The notes: generated by a model from the sequence alone, not told the origin. Shown: positions 1-5,688, numbered from the stretch's first letter. The stretch is 7,012 nt of DNA from an uncultured Dyadobacter sp. (GCA_946481035.1 CAMLNK010000201.1:1-7012), one strand, 5' to 3'. A program made the numbers and translations.

Positions 1-70
1 ATAATTATTAATATCATAGTGGCATGATTTTCCTGCGTTCCCAAACCTATTGATCAACACCTTATTCACC

Positions 71-469
71 ATGTCAATGGAAATCAAATCCAACCACTCG
101 ACCGAAAACCGCCCCGAGGGAGACCGTATCCTGGATGCGCCTTATGTATTCACCGATATCCCCATGTATCTCGAACAGCTCAGATCGGAAAAAACATGGG
201 CAAAAAATGACCGGAACGCGATTACTGTCTACAAATCGGACAAAATCACGATCGTGATCGCGATCCTGAAATCGGGTGCGACGGTCAATGACCATTCGAT
301 TGACGAGTCCCTGAATTTTCAGGTTTTGTCGGGAGAACTGAAAGTGGAAACGGAAGGCCGGGTATTTTACACCACAAGCGGCCAGATGATGTCTTTTCAC
401 GGGCACCTCGCCCATTCCATTACGGCGCTGGCCGATTCAGAAATTCTGATCACAACTTACAAGGAATAA
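71..469 (+). CDS. Small single-domain cupin protein
   Basis: The 132-residue product is a single cupin beta-barrel. Residues about 58-130 alternate short beta strands with the usual cupin turns: a G-x-x-V-N-D-H stretch (69-75), VLSGEL (85-90) closing motif 1, and a G...F-H-G-H-L-A-H-S motif 2 (104-116). Of the four usual metal ligands only the first His (His75) and the motif 2 His (His115) are clear. The second His and the Glu of motif 1 are not at their normal spacing, so metal binding and catalysis are doubtful. I chose ATG 71; ATG 77 is equally possible, and TTG 50 only adds residues without cupin character. No Shine-Dalgarno site is visible, which is normal for Bacteroidota. A CinA-type gene follows after 56 bp on the same strand and may be co-transcribed. 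The substrate is unknown. Confidence 0.8.
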   Translation: MSMEIKSNHSTENRPEGDRILDAPYVFTDIPMYLEQLRSEKTWAKNDRNAITVYKSDKITIVIAILKSGATVNDHSIDESLNFQVLSGELKVETEGRVFYTTSGQMMSFHGHLAHSITALADSEILITTYKE

Positions 470-486
470 TGGCGGACATCTGGCAA

Positions 487-513
487 AGTTTTTGAATACA
501 CAAGCCAAAAACT
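487..513. other. AT-rich inverted repeat between cupin and CinA-like genes
   Basis: AGTTTTTG (487-494) and CAAAAACT (506-513) are perfect 8-bp inverted arms around an 11-base loop. They lie in the 56-bp gap between the cupin stop and the CinA-like start. The arms are AT-rich and no clear U-tract follows, so this could be a weak attenuating or processing hairpin or chance. No function can be assigned. Confidence 0.3.
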
Positions 514-525
514 GACGAGCCAATT

Positions 526-1020
526 ATGCCATCGACAATTGTATTGCAATGCGGCAAGGCACTTTCCGAGCGCCAGCTGACAATTGCGTTTGTAGAAAGT
601 GCCACCGCCGGACGACTTGCCGCCGAATTTTCCATGTGCCCCGAATCAGGAAACATCCTGAAAGGCGGCCTGGTCTGTTACGACGCCTCATTGAAAGAAA
701 GCATTCTGCATGTACCCAAAGACATGCTCCGCCGTTTCACGCCGGAAAGCGCGGAAGTGACCCGCGAGCTGGCCGAGCGGCTTCAAACTTATATCCCTGC
801 CGACATTCATATAGCCGTAACCGGCCTTACCTGCCCCGGCGGCAGCGAAACACCCGAAAAACCTGTCGGTACCATGTTCGTGCATCTGTGCACGCGTGGC
901 AAATCTCTCGCCATTCGCGACATATTCTCGGGTACGCCCGAAGAAATCGTACTTCAATGTATCGACCGGATTGCCCAGTTGGTCCTTTCCGAGATACCGG
1001 TAACCAGCGAGCAACTATGA
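526..1020 (+). CDS. CinA C-terminal-domain protein, PncC-like nicotinamide-nucleotide amidase family
   Basis: The product is 164 residues, the usual length of a stand-alone CinA C-terminal (PncC) domain, which in characterised members hydrolyses nicotinamide mononucleotide to nicotinate mononucleotide in NAD salvage. It shows the family motifs in order: V-E-S-A-T-A-G (23-29, normally ESCTGG) carrying the presumed nucleophile Ser25; K-G-G-L-V-C-Y-D-A-S-L-K (46-57) with the conserved Tyr52/Lys57 pair; T-P-E-S-A-E-V-T (72-79, normally GAVS); and T-G-L-T-C-P-G-G (99-106, normally TGIAGPGG), followed by K-P-V-G-T. The Ser, Tyr and Lys positions are kept, but the glycines around them are changed, so this is a divergent subfamily and its substrate may differ from NMN. 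No N-terminal MoCF/CinA domain is present. The stop overlaps the start of the next gene (ATGA), which implies translational coupling. Confidence 0.88.
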   Translation: MPSTIVLQCGKALSERQLTIAFVESATAGRLAAEFSMCPESGNILKGGLVCYDASLKESILHVPKDMLRRFTPESAEVTRELAERLQTYIPADIHIAVTGLTCPGGSETPEKPVGTMFVHLCTRGKSLAIRDIFSGTPEEIVLQCIDRIAQLVLSEIPVTSEQL

Positions 1021-1265
1021 AAATCGGGGATAAACTGCTGAAAGAGCTTTCCAAGCGCTATGAGCCGGAAACTACGATCGATAAAAAGTTCGGCAGGTAC
1101 GACCTGACTTTCCGTACAGATGCGGAAGGCAACCCGATAATGCTCTTTATCGGAAACCGCAACACAGGCGGCCGCATTACGGGCAATCGATTCACACGGG
1201 TAATCGTGCGCGATTCGGACGGCAAGGTACTTAAAGATCATTGGGACTCGAAGGGCCGTGCGTGA
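1017..1265 (+). CDS. Conserved-looking hypothetical protein (82 aa) coupled to the CinA-like gene
   Basis: An 82-residue basic protein starts at the ATG that overlaps the CinA-like stop by ATGA, a strong sign that it is real and translationally coupled. The frame is also open upstream inside the CinA-like gene, but that part reads as an Arg/His/Cys-rich shadow, so the coding part begins at 1017. The N-terminus (about 1-25) looks like an amphipathic Lys/Leu-rich helix. Residues 27-75 read as alternating beta strands with turn motifs D-A-E-G-N-P (35-40) and D-S-D-G-K (66-70), followed by a K-D-H-W-D tail (73-77). There is no signal peptide, membrane segment or Cys pair. I do not recognise a named domain. 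Position suggests a partner or accessory of the CinA-like enzyme, but no function is visible. Confidence 0.8.
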   Translation: MKIGDKLLKELSKRYEPETTIDKKFGRYDLTFRTDAEGNPIMLFIGNRNTGGRITGNRFTRVIVRDSDGKVLKDHWDSKGRA

Positions 1266-1315
1266 CGGGTATCATTTTTGTGATTATCAGCCCTTGTCAA
1301 CAAACAAGTGTCTAT

Positions 1316-1603
1316 ATGAACCGATTAAAAGCTAAACTGATAATGCTGTGCATGGGTGCCGCCGCGGCACTGGCATCGTGTGACACCATCAACAACCGTG
1401 AGAAAACCATCGAAGGCTCAGGAAGCCGGTCACAAACCACACCGAACGACAGCAGCGGTGCTGAGAGCCGGAAAGACATGGGTGTGGGAGCGGATAACCA
1501 GGACGATTCGCTTGGTTATCCCAGTAATCAATCCAATCTGAACGCCGATTCTACGCGCAGGAAACACGATGACGAAGTAGGAAAGCCACAGCGCAAAGAC
1601 TAA
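1316..1603 (+). CDS. Small hydrophilic lipoprotein
   Basis: The 95-residue product has a type II signal peptide: a basic N-terminus (M-N-R-L-K-A-K), a hydrophobic core at 8-20 and the lipobox L-A-S-C with the acylated Cys22. The mature part (23-95) is highly polar, rich in Ser, Asn, Asp, Arg and Lys, with almost no hydrophobic residues. It is therefore probably disordered and anchored to an envelope membrane. Asp follows the Cys; in E. coli this would mark inner-membrane retention, but that rule is not established for Bacteroidota. I chose ATG 1316 because the signal peptide starts there; the frame is open upstream to 1241 but reads as non-coding. The gene follows the 82-aa gene by 50 bp and ends right at the hairpin terminator. 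Function is unknown. Confidence 0.72.
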   Translation: MNRLKAKLIMLCMGAAAALASCDTINNREKTIEGSGSRSQTTPNDSSGAESRKDMGVGADNQDDSLGYPSNQSNLNADSTRRKHDDEVGKPQRKD

Positions 1604-1630
1604 AAAGGGCCGGTAAATAACCGGCCCTTT
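1604..1630. terminator. Bidirectional Rho-independent terminator
   Basis: AAAGGGCCGG (1604-1613) and CCGGCCCTTT (1621-1630) form a perfect 10-bp stem, extendable by a T-A pair, around an AT-only loop. It begins directly after the lipoprotein stop and lies 35 bp from the convergent DUF2383 stop. The run of five A on the left (1602-1606) gives the minus-strand transcript a five-U tail. The plus-strand transcript has only UUU followed by CCG. It should therefore stop minus-strand transcripts better than plus-strand ones. Confidence 0.88.
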
Positions 1631-1664
1631 CCGTTTGCTGATGAAATGCAATTTGTTGTAATTT

Positions 1665-2129
1665 TTAATGATATGCTTTTTCCGAATCTCGGAGTCGCTT
1701 GATCGTATCGTGCCCGCTTTTCAGCGTTGCTTTCTGGCGGGTGATGAGCGCGCGCAACTGAGGTGTTAGTTCATCCGATTCGAGCGCCGAGTCGTAAGCT
1801 TTTTGCGCTGCGTCCTCACCAAATTCGGAATTTTCCAGGGAAGTTTTGCGCCCATCGCTGCTGAATGCAGCACGTACGTCCATCCAAACCCTGTACAACT
1901 TGCCCGATACCATTGTACCAGTCGCAGGTTCGCCTCCCAATGCGGTAACTTCGCCGCTCAGTTCAAGCACGTTGTCACGGCTGTGATTGGCGAGGCTGTT
2001 GTAAAGTGAACGAAGGTCGGTGTCGCCGGCATCCGTTTCGTCATACGCCTTTTCGTAGCCGACGATACGGTCATTGTTGATCAGGATCAGGTCATTCAGG
2101 TTTTCTATGATTGCTGCATTTTGTGCCAT
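1665..2129 (-). CDS. PA2169-type four-helix-bundle protein (DUF2383)
   Basis: The 154-residue protein matches the DUF2383/PA2169-like ferritin-fold family over its full length. It has an opening helix L-N-D-L-I-L-I-N-N-D (11-20) with Y-E-K-A (25-28), then the L-G-G-E-P turn (64-68), the S-G-K-L-Y-R-V-W-M-D-V-R helix (75-86), E-F-G-E-D-A-A-Q-K-A-Y (102-112) and a final L-R-A-L-I-T-R-Q helix (125-132). The acidic and His residues spaced along the helices could make a metal site as in ferritin-like proteins, but this is not proven for the family. There is no signal peptide, so it is probably cytoplasmic. Members often sit near stress genes. It stands alone here: 146 bp separate it from the upstream Crp/Fnr gene, with no clear TAnnTTTG promoter, and the two-way hairpin lies downstream. 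The biochemical role is unknown. Confidence 0.85.
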   Translation of the reverse strand: MAQNAAIIENLNDLILINNDRIVGYEKAYDETDAGDTDLRSLYNSLANHSRDNVLELSGEVTALGGEPATGTMVSGKLYRVWMDVRAAFSSDGRKTSLENSEFGEDAAQKAYDSALESDELTPQLRALITRQKATLKSGHDTIKRLRDSEKAYH

Positions 2130-2275
2130 GATTATTCATGATTAGTGATACGGCATTCATAAAAACTATTGTTCCAAGCCGCTCTGTGCGTCCTGGCACC
2201 TTCGGGCCGGCTGATTTGTGGAGGTTTTTGCGCCGTATATGCAGGCAATGAGCCGCTTAGTGGCACGCGGCAATG

Positions 2276-2854
2276 CTATTTCTCACTTAGCTTTCTTCTT
2301 ACCTTACTCAGAAATTCGGGAGAGAAACCCAGGTATGAAGCAATGTAATGCTGCGCAACACGCTGAGGAATAGCGGGATACCTGTTAAGAAAATCAAGGT
2401 ACTTTTCTACGGCGCTGGTCGAAATGGTCCGGAACAACCGCTCCTGCGTTTGCGCAAGGTTGCGTTGCACCATCAGCCTGAACATCCGCTCGAAGCCGGG
2501 TACCGTCGCAAGCAATTTCTCTTTGGTTTCCGGTGTAAGGATAAGCACCTCGCAATCTTCCAGCGTTTCGATGTAGACGTGGCTGGGCGTCTGGTTGTGA
2601 AAACTGGTAATGTCGCTCACCCACCAGTCTTCCACCGCGAATTGTAAAGTAACCTCGGCGCCCGCGCTATCAATATAATAGGTACGAATGCAGCCTTTGA
2701 GAATGTAGGCCTCAAACTGGCAGACTTCCCCCTGCTGCAACAGGAAAGTCTTTTTGGAGTATGTTTTGAATTGAAGTAACGAATCGAAATATTCGAGGTC
2801 TTGCGGGGTGAAAGGCAAGCACCTCAGAGCGTAGCTGTTAATCTTTTCAAACAT
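2276..2854 (-). CDS. Crp/Fnr-family transcriptional regulator
   Basis: The 192-residue protein has an N-terminal cyclic-nucleotide-binding-like beta-roll (about 20-120) with L-L-Q-Q-G-E-V-C (38-45), Y-I-L-K-G-C-I-R-T-Y (50-59) and the L-E-D-C-E-V-L-I-L-T strand (98-107). A long dimer helix (about 121-150) follows, then a C-terminal winged helix-turn-helix: Q-H-Y-I-A-S-Y-L-G-F-S-P-E-F-L-S-K (168-184) and R-R-K-L. This is the compact regulator type common in Bacteroidota. The canonical cAMP-contacting phosphate-binding cassette (FGE...RxA) is absent, so it probably senses something other than cAMP, and no Fnr-type Cys cluster is seen. It begins 15 bp after the stop of the receiver-like gene and is the last gene of the minus-strand train, so it may regulate that train. 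That regulatory role is inferred from position only. Confidence 0.9.
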   Translation of the reverse strand: MFEKINSYALRCLPFTPQDLEYFDSLLQFKTYSKKTFLLQQGEVCQFEAYILKGCIRTYYIDSAGAEVTLQFAVEDWWVSDITSFHNQTPSHVYIETLEDCEVLILTPETKEKLLATVPGFERMFRLMVQRNLAQTQERLFRTISTSAVEKYLDFLNRYPAIPQRVAQHYIASYLGFSPEFLSKVRRKLSEK

Positions 2855-2869
2855 AATCCGGTTAATAGG

Positions 2870-3175
2870 TTAGCCTCCGGCCAATGCATGCCGGATCTCA
2901 GAATAAAGAAGACCGCTGCCGCCCCCGAAGTGGCGCAGACAGACGATCCGCGGGTCGATGGACTGGCATAGCGAACTGATACGCCCGCCGGTTTCCTCGT
3001 CGACGCCGACGCCCAAAAGTACTAAATCGATCGAATTTAAACGAAGGACCTCTTCCGCTTCTTCCAATGAACCTGCCGGAATACCGTGCCAGGATTCATT
3101 CTGGTTGATCAAACGGATAATCGTTTCCAGGATTTCAGGATGGTTGGCCACCGCGAGTATTTTGATCTGCGACAT
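2870..3175 (-). CDS. Receiver-like protein lacking the phosphoacceptor Asp (pseudo-receiver)
   Basis: This 101-residue protein follows the pattern of a response-regulator receiver domain: strand I-K-I-L-A-V (4-9), helix H-P-E-I-L-E-T-I-I-R-L-I (12-23), strand I-D-L-V-L-L (49-54) and a late strand R-I-V-C-L (76-80) leading to H-F-G-G-G-S-G-L-L. The residues needed for phosphorylation are missing. The acidic pair after strand 1 is Ala10-Asn11, the phosphoacceptor position after L-V-L-L is Gly55, and no conserved Lys follows the fifth strand. There is no output domain. It should therefore be a phosphorylation-independent partner or sensor module, not a classical response regulator. ATG 3175 gives a start usual for receivers; ATG 3187 would add M-H-C-N. 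It sits 51 bp after the pirin gene and 15 bp before the Crp/Fnr gene. The fold is inferred by eye. Confidence 0.72.
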   Translation of the reverse strand: MSQIKILAVANHPEILETIIRLINQNESWHGIPAGSLEEAEEVLRLNSIDLVLLGVGVDEETGGRISSLCQSIDPRIVCLRHFGGGSGLLYSEIRHALAGG

Positions 3176-3226
3176 ATTACAATGCATTATGCCGGTGCTC
3201 TCACAAACCTCCGGCGATCCGACATT

Positions 3227-3943
3227 CTACCACTTTTCGGGAACTTCCATTACCAGCAGGGAGCTTTTCTCCACCGCTCTGACCGACACGGCCGACTCCG
3301 GCCAGAAACCATAACCGTCACGCGTAGAGAGCAGCTGCCCGTCCAGCTCCACCTTCCCATCAATCACAAATATGTACACGCCATTCCCGTCTTTTTTGAG
3401 GTTATAACCGGTTTCAAAGCCCTTATCAAGCTCGGCCAGGTGAAACCACGCGTCCTGATTAATCCATACGCCCGCGTCATTGGGGTCGGGCGAAAGAATT
3501 TGCTGGAAACGGTTGTGCCGGTCGCCGGAAGCATATTCCATCTGGTCGTAGCGCGGAGCAACATTCAGCTTATTGGGATACAACCATATTTGAAGAAAAG
3601 TAACGGGCTCATCCTGATCCTTATTGAATTCGGTATGGTAAACCCCGGTTCCGGCGCTCATTACCTGGATCTCGCCCCGGCGGATCACGGCCACGTTTCC
3701 GATGCTGTCCTGGTGTTCGAGCGTGCCTTCCAGCGGGATCGAAATGATCTCCATGTTATCGTGCGGGTGCCGCCCGAAACCTTTGCCGCCATTGACGGTA
3801 TCGTCATTTAATACCCTCAACGCACCGAACTGGATGCGTTGAGGGTCATAGTTTCCGTGAAAACTGAAAGTCTGGGCACTTTGGAGCCATCCATGGTCGG
3901 CGTAGAAGCGCGACGCTGCCGGATGCAGTACGGAATTTTTCAT
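3227..3943 (-). CDS. Pirin-family bicupin protein (YhhW/quercetinase type)
   Basis: The 238-residue product has the full length and fold signature of short bacterial pirins. The N-terminal cupin carries the metal-binding motif with His59-x-His61 in G-R-H-P-H-D-N-M-E-I (57-66) and His103-x-Glu105 in G-T-G-V-Y-H-T-E-F-N (98-107), the same four-ligand pattern as in YhhW/YhaK. The C-terminal cupin (about 150-238) is the degenerate half. Some members open flavonols such as quercetin with dioxygen, and others act as redox-sensitive co-regulators, so the true substrate is open. It starts only 2 bp after the esterase stop, so the two are surely co-transcribed. The upstream dioxygenase and esterase suggest a role in aromatic or quinone metabolism or in sensing oxidised aromatics. 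There is no signal peptide, so it is cytoplasmic. Confidence 0.93.
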   Translation of the reverse strand: MKNSVLHPAASRFYADHGWLQSAQTFSFHGNYDPQRIQFGALRVLNDDTVNGGKGFGRHPHDNMEIISIPLEGTLEHQDSIGNVAVIRRGEIQVMSAGTGVYHTEFNKDQDEPVTFLQIWLYPNKLNVAPRYDQMEYASGDRHNRFQQILSPDPNDAGVWINQDAWFHLAELDKGFETGYNLKKDGNGVYIFVIDGKVELDGQLLSTRDGYGFWPESAVSVRAVEKSSLLVMEVPEKW

Positions 3944-3945
3944 GA

Positions 3946-4569
3946 TTACTTCAAAATCGTGTTATTCACCAATTGGATTTCCTCTCCTGAAATCGTGTGC
4001 TGACGGCCCGGATAAATAGCCTGGCTGACCGTCGCATTCATATCTTCCAGGATCGTTATGCTTTCCTGCACACGCGATACGGGTACGTGCGGATCAGGAT
4101 TACCGGTAGAAATGAAGATCGGTGTTTGCTTAAAGTTGCCATTATAATTACCGATCGCCAGCTCCTGGCCTATCAAACCTCCTGTAAAAGCAATAATACC
4201 GCCATATCTCCGGGCATTCCGTGAAGTATATTCCAGGGTCAGACAAGCTCCCTGCGAAAAACCGGCGAAATAAATCTGATCGGCAGGAATTCCGCCGGCT
4301 TCTATTTCCGCGACAACCTCCCCTACTAATGCCAGCGCAGAATCCAAAGCAGGCTGGTTTTGCGAGACCGGAGCCATAAAACTGTATGGATACCAACTGT
4401 TATTGGTTGCCTGCGGCGCATATATCGCGAAATCGTCCAGTTTCAAAACCCTTTGAAGGGAGATAATATCAGCGGCAGTCCCGCCCCGGCCATGCAGCAT
4501 AACGATCGCCTTTTTGGCTTGCTGAATGGGCACTCCGCTTGTGATGAATTGTTTGCTATGGGTGTACAT
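3946..4569 (-). CDS. Phospholipase/carboxylesterase-type alpha/beta hydrolase (MhqD-like)
   Basis: The 207-residue alpha/beta hydrolase has all catalytic elements: the oxyanion loop L-H-G-R-G-G (25-30), the nucleophile elbow G-F-S-Q-G-A with Ser105 (103-108), Asp159 in G-N-P-D-P-H-V-P (156-163) and His191 in G-R-Q-H-T-I (188-193). Length and motifs fit the phospholipase/carboxylesterase (abhydrolase_2) family, which includes small-ester hydrolases and MhqD of the Bacillus quinone response. No signal peptide is visible, so it is cytoplasmic. I chose ATG 4569: the frame stays open to 4626, but the extra 19 codons run through the palindromic octamer repeat and have no family character. The gene lies between the ring-cleaving dioxygenase (75 bp gap) and pirin (2 bp gap). 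A role in hydrolysing ring-cleavage or ester products is plausible but not shown. Confidence 0.9.
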   Translation of the reverse strand: MYTHSKQFITSGVPIQQAKKAIVMLHGRGGTAADIISLQRVLKLDDFAIYAPQATNNSWYPYSFMAPVSQNQPALDSALALVGEVVAEIEAGGIPADQIYFAGFSQGACLTLEYTSRNARRYGGIIAFTGGLIGQELAIGNYNGNFKQTPIFISTGNPDPHVPVSRVQESITILEDMNATVSQAIYPGRQHTISGEEIQLVNNTILK

Positions 4570-4583
4570 GGTGGATTTTAATT

Positions 4584-4641
4584 TTGAATGACCGAATGAT
4601 TGAATGACTGAATAGACTTCATTCAATCATTCAATCATTCG
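4584..4641. repeat. Octamer-repeat palindrome in the dioxygenase-esterase gap
   Basis: On the plus strand four 8-base units run from 4584 to 4615 (TTGAATGA, CCGAATGA, TTGAATGA, CTGAATAG). The complementary ATTCAATC units run from 4621 to 4641. Arms 4593-4613 and 4621-4641 pair over 21 positions around a 7-base loop (4614-4620). The single non-Watson-Crick position (4608/4626) is C-A on the plus strand but a G-U wobble in minus-strand RNA, the direction of the operon. The stem has few GC pairs and no U-tract follows, so it is not a standard terminator. It may be an mRNA-processing or stabilising hairpin or a dispersed intergenic repeat. Confidence 0.8.
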
Positions 4642-4644
4642 ACA

Positions 4645-5583
4645 TTAATTAAGTACCGGCAACACTTTCACGATCTGCTCTCTGCGAGGTTCGTACTGAG
4701 GAGGCAGCATTAAGCCTGAGCCTAATTGTTCCACAGTTTCGTCGGTCGCAAAGCCTGGGTTATCACTTGCGATTTCGAACAGAACGCCTCCTGGTTCGCG
4801 GAAATAGAGCGAATAGAAGTAATTCCTGTCGATTTTATCAGTGATCTGCAAACCGGCGTCCAATACTTTTTTGCGGAACTCCATTAAAATATCATCATTC
4901 GCCACGCGGAAGGCAATGTGGTGAACCGAACCTTTGGCCACATGGCCCGCTCTTTCACCGGGAGCTTCCACCAGGTCGACGATATTGGCATTCTCTACCG
5001 CGTCGGTCACAAACCGGAAGCGGTTGACATGCTGCTCAGCCAGGCGGTAACCAAAAATATCGGTCAGTACTTTGGCGGTCTCCTCGATATTGTTCGAAGT
5101 GATCGTCACATTATGGAAACCGCGCGTCGCATATTCGGCAGTGACTTCCGAAGTCGTCCATGGAATACGGTTATCGGTGATTTTCGGTACGGTCAGTTCA
5201 AATTTCAAACCATCGGGGTCCAGGAAAGTCAGATATTGCTCTCCGAATTTCTCGGCAGGTTTGTTATAGGTGATTTTATTGGCTTCCAATCTTTTCAGCC
5301 AGAAATCCAGACTACCTTCCGGCACCGAATAACCGATCTCTGTTGCCTGACGGGTTCCGCGGCGGCCTGCGGGGATTTGGTTACCCCATGGGAAGAAAGT
5401 CAGGATGGAACCGGGTGTACCGTTTTCATCGCCGTAGTAAAAGTGGTAGGTATTAGGATCGTCGAAATTGACGGTTTTTTTCACCATTCTCAGGCCTAAT
5501 ACCCTTGTATAAAAATCGTAGTTGGTTTTGGCGTCGCCAGCGATTGCTGTAATGTGGTGGATGCCATTGATTGTATTTTCCAT
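4645..5583 (-). CDS. mhqO: Ring-cleaving dioxygenase, VOC/glyoxalase fold (MhqO-like)
   Basis: The 312-residue protein is a two-module VOC (glyoxalase/extradiol dioxygenase) enzyme. Module one starts with G-I-H-H-I-T-A-I-A-G-D (7-17) and ends near the F-L-D-P-D-G-L-K-F-E-L strand (120-130). Module two covers about 153-272, with G-S-V-H-H-I-A-F (218-225) and the F-R-E-P-G-G-V-L-F-E-I-A strand (261-272). The likely metal ligands are His9/10, His221/222 and Glu270. Length and motifs match the MhqO/MhqA/LinE-like family, which cleaves hydroquinones or related dihydroxy-aromatics and protects against quinones. The C-terminal tail L-P-P-Q-Y-E-P-R-R is typical of this family. It is the first gene of the minus-strand train, 42 bp downstream of a good -7 promoter element. 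The gene symbol is by family resemblance and the substrate is not known. Confidence 0.9.
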   Translation of the reverse strand: MENTINGIHHITAIAGDAKTNYDFYTRVLGLRMVKKTVNFDDPNTYHFYYGDENGTPGSILTFFPWGNQIPAGRRGTRQATEIGYSVPEGSLDFWLKRLEANKITYNKPAEKFGEQYLTFLDPDGLKFELTVPKITDNRIPWTTSEVTAEYATRGFHNVTITSNNIEETAKVLTDIFGYRLAEQHVNRFRFVTDAVENANIVDLVEAPGERAGHVAKGSVHHIAFRVANDDILMEFRKKVLDAGLQITDKIDRNYFYSLYFREPGGVLFEIASDNPGFATDETVEQLGSGLMLPPQYEPRREQIVKVLPVLN

Positions 5584-5623
5584 TGTCTTGTTCAGTTAAG
5601 ATGTTTCTTTGTTTTTGATGATA

Positions 5624-5631
5624 CAAAGGTA
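5624..5631 (-). promoter_or_regulatory. Bacteroidota -7 promoter element for the dioxygenase operon
   Basis: On the minus strand TACCTTTG is an exact match to the Bacteroidota -7 consensus TAnnTTTG, ending 40 bp before the dioxygenase ATG. This would give a leader of roughly 35 bases that is A-rich, as usual in this phylum. I see no TTTG at the -33 spacing. That position falls in or next to a GC-rich tract, so the promoter may be weak or need an activator. Confidence 0.5.
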
Positions 5632-5633
5632 TA

Positions 5634-5652
5634 CCCCCGGGCAGGGGCGGGG
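5634..5652. promoter_or_regulatory. GC-only tract upstream of the -7 element, possible operator
   Basis: Nineteen bases of almost pure G/C (all except A5643) lie directly upstream of the dioxygenase -7 element, in an otherwise AT-rich gap. They contain a CCCGGG palindrome (5636-5641) and C-run/G-run complementarity. They fill the spacer where the -33 element would be expected. A regulator site is possible, but there is no second copy in the window to support it. Confidence 0.25.
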
Positions 5653-5688
5653 CATTGAACTAGGACAAGAAAAAACAAAATCTGAAAA

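Noticed and set aside
245..265. Overlapping perfect palindromes (ATCACGATCGTGAT and GATCGCGATC) in the cupin gene
   Set aside because: They arise from alternating ATC codons in an Ile-rich beta strand (I-T-I-V-I-A-I) and lie fully inside the coding region, so no operator role is supported.
549..1016. Long open frame upstream of the 82-aa gene, overlapping the CinA-like gene
   Set aside because: The translation is Arg/His/Cys-rich without family features, while the CinA frame over the same bases carries clear motifs; only the part from 1017 is taken as coding.
2252..2271. Short inverted repeat (GCCGC/GCGGC) after the Crp/Fnr stop as operon terminator
   Set aside because: It has only 5 pairs, a 10-base loop and no U-tract, too weak to call a terminator; no better one is seen in 2130-2275.
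3191..3215. GCCGG/CCGGC inverted repeat in the pirin to pseudo-receiver gap
   Set aside because: It is a 5-bp stem with a 15-base loop and no U-tract; chance cannot be excluded.
3086..3811. 241-codon plus-strand open frame opposite pirin
   Set aside because: It is the antisense shadow of the pirin gene, whose metal-binding motifs and length are unmistakable.
4570..4626. N-terminal extension of the esterase from ATG 4626
   Set aside because: The extra codons run through the palindromic repeat and add no family sequence; ATG 4569 gives the usual length.
4918..5499. 193-codon plus-strand open frame opposite the dioxygenase
   Set aside because: It is antisense to a clear VOC dioxygenase and shows no recognisable protein features.
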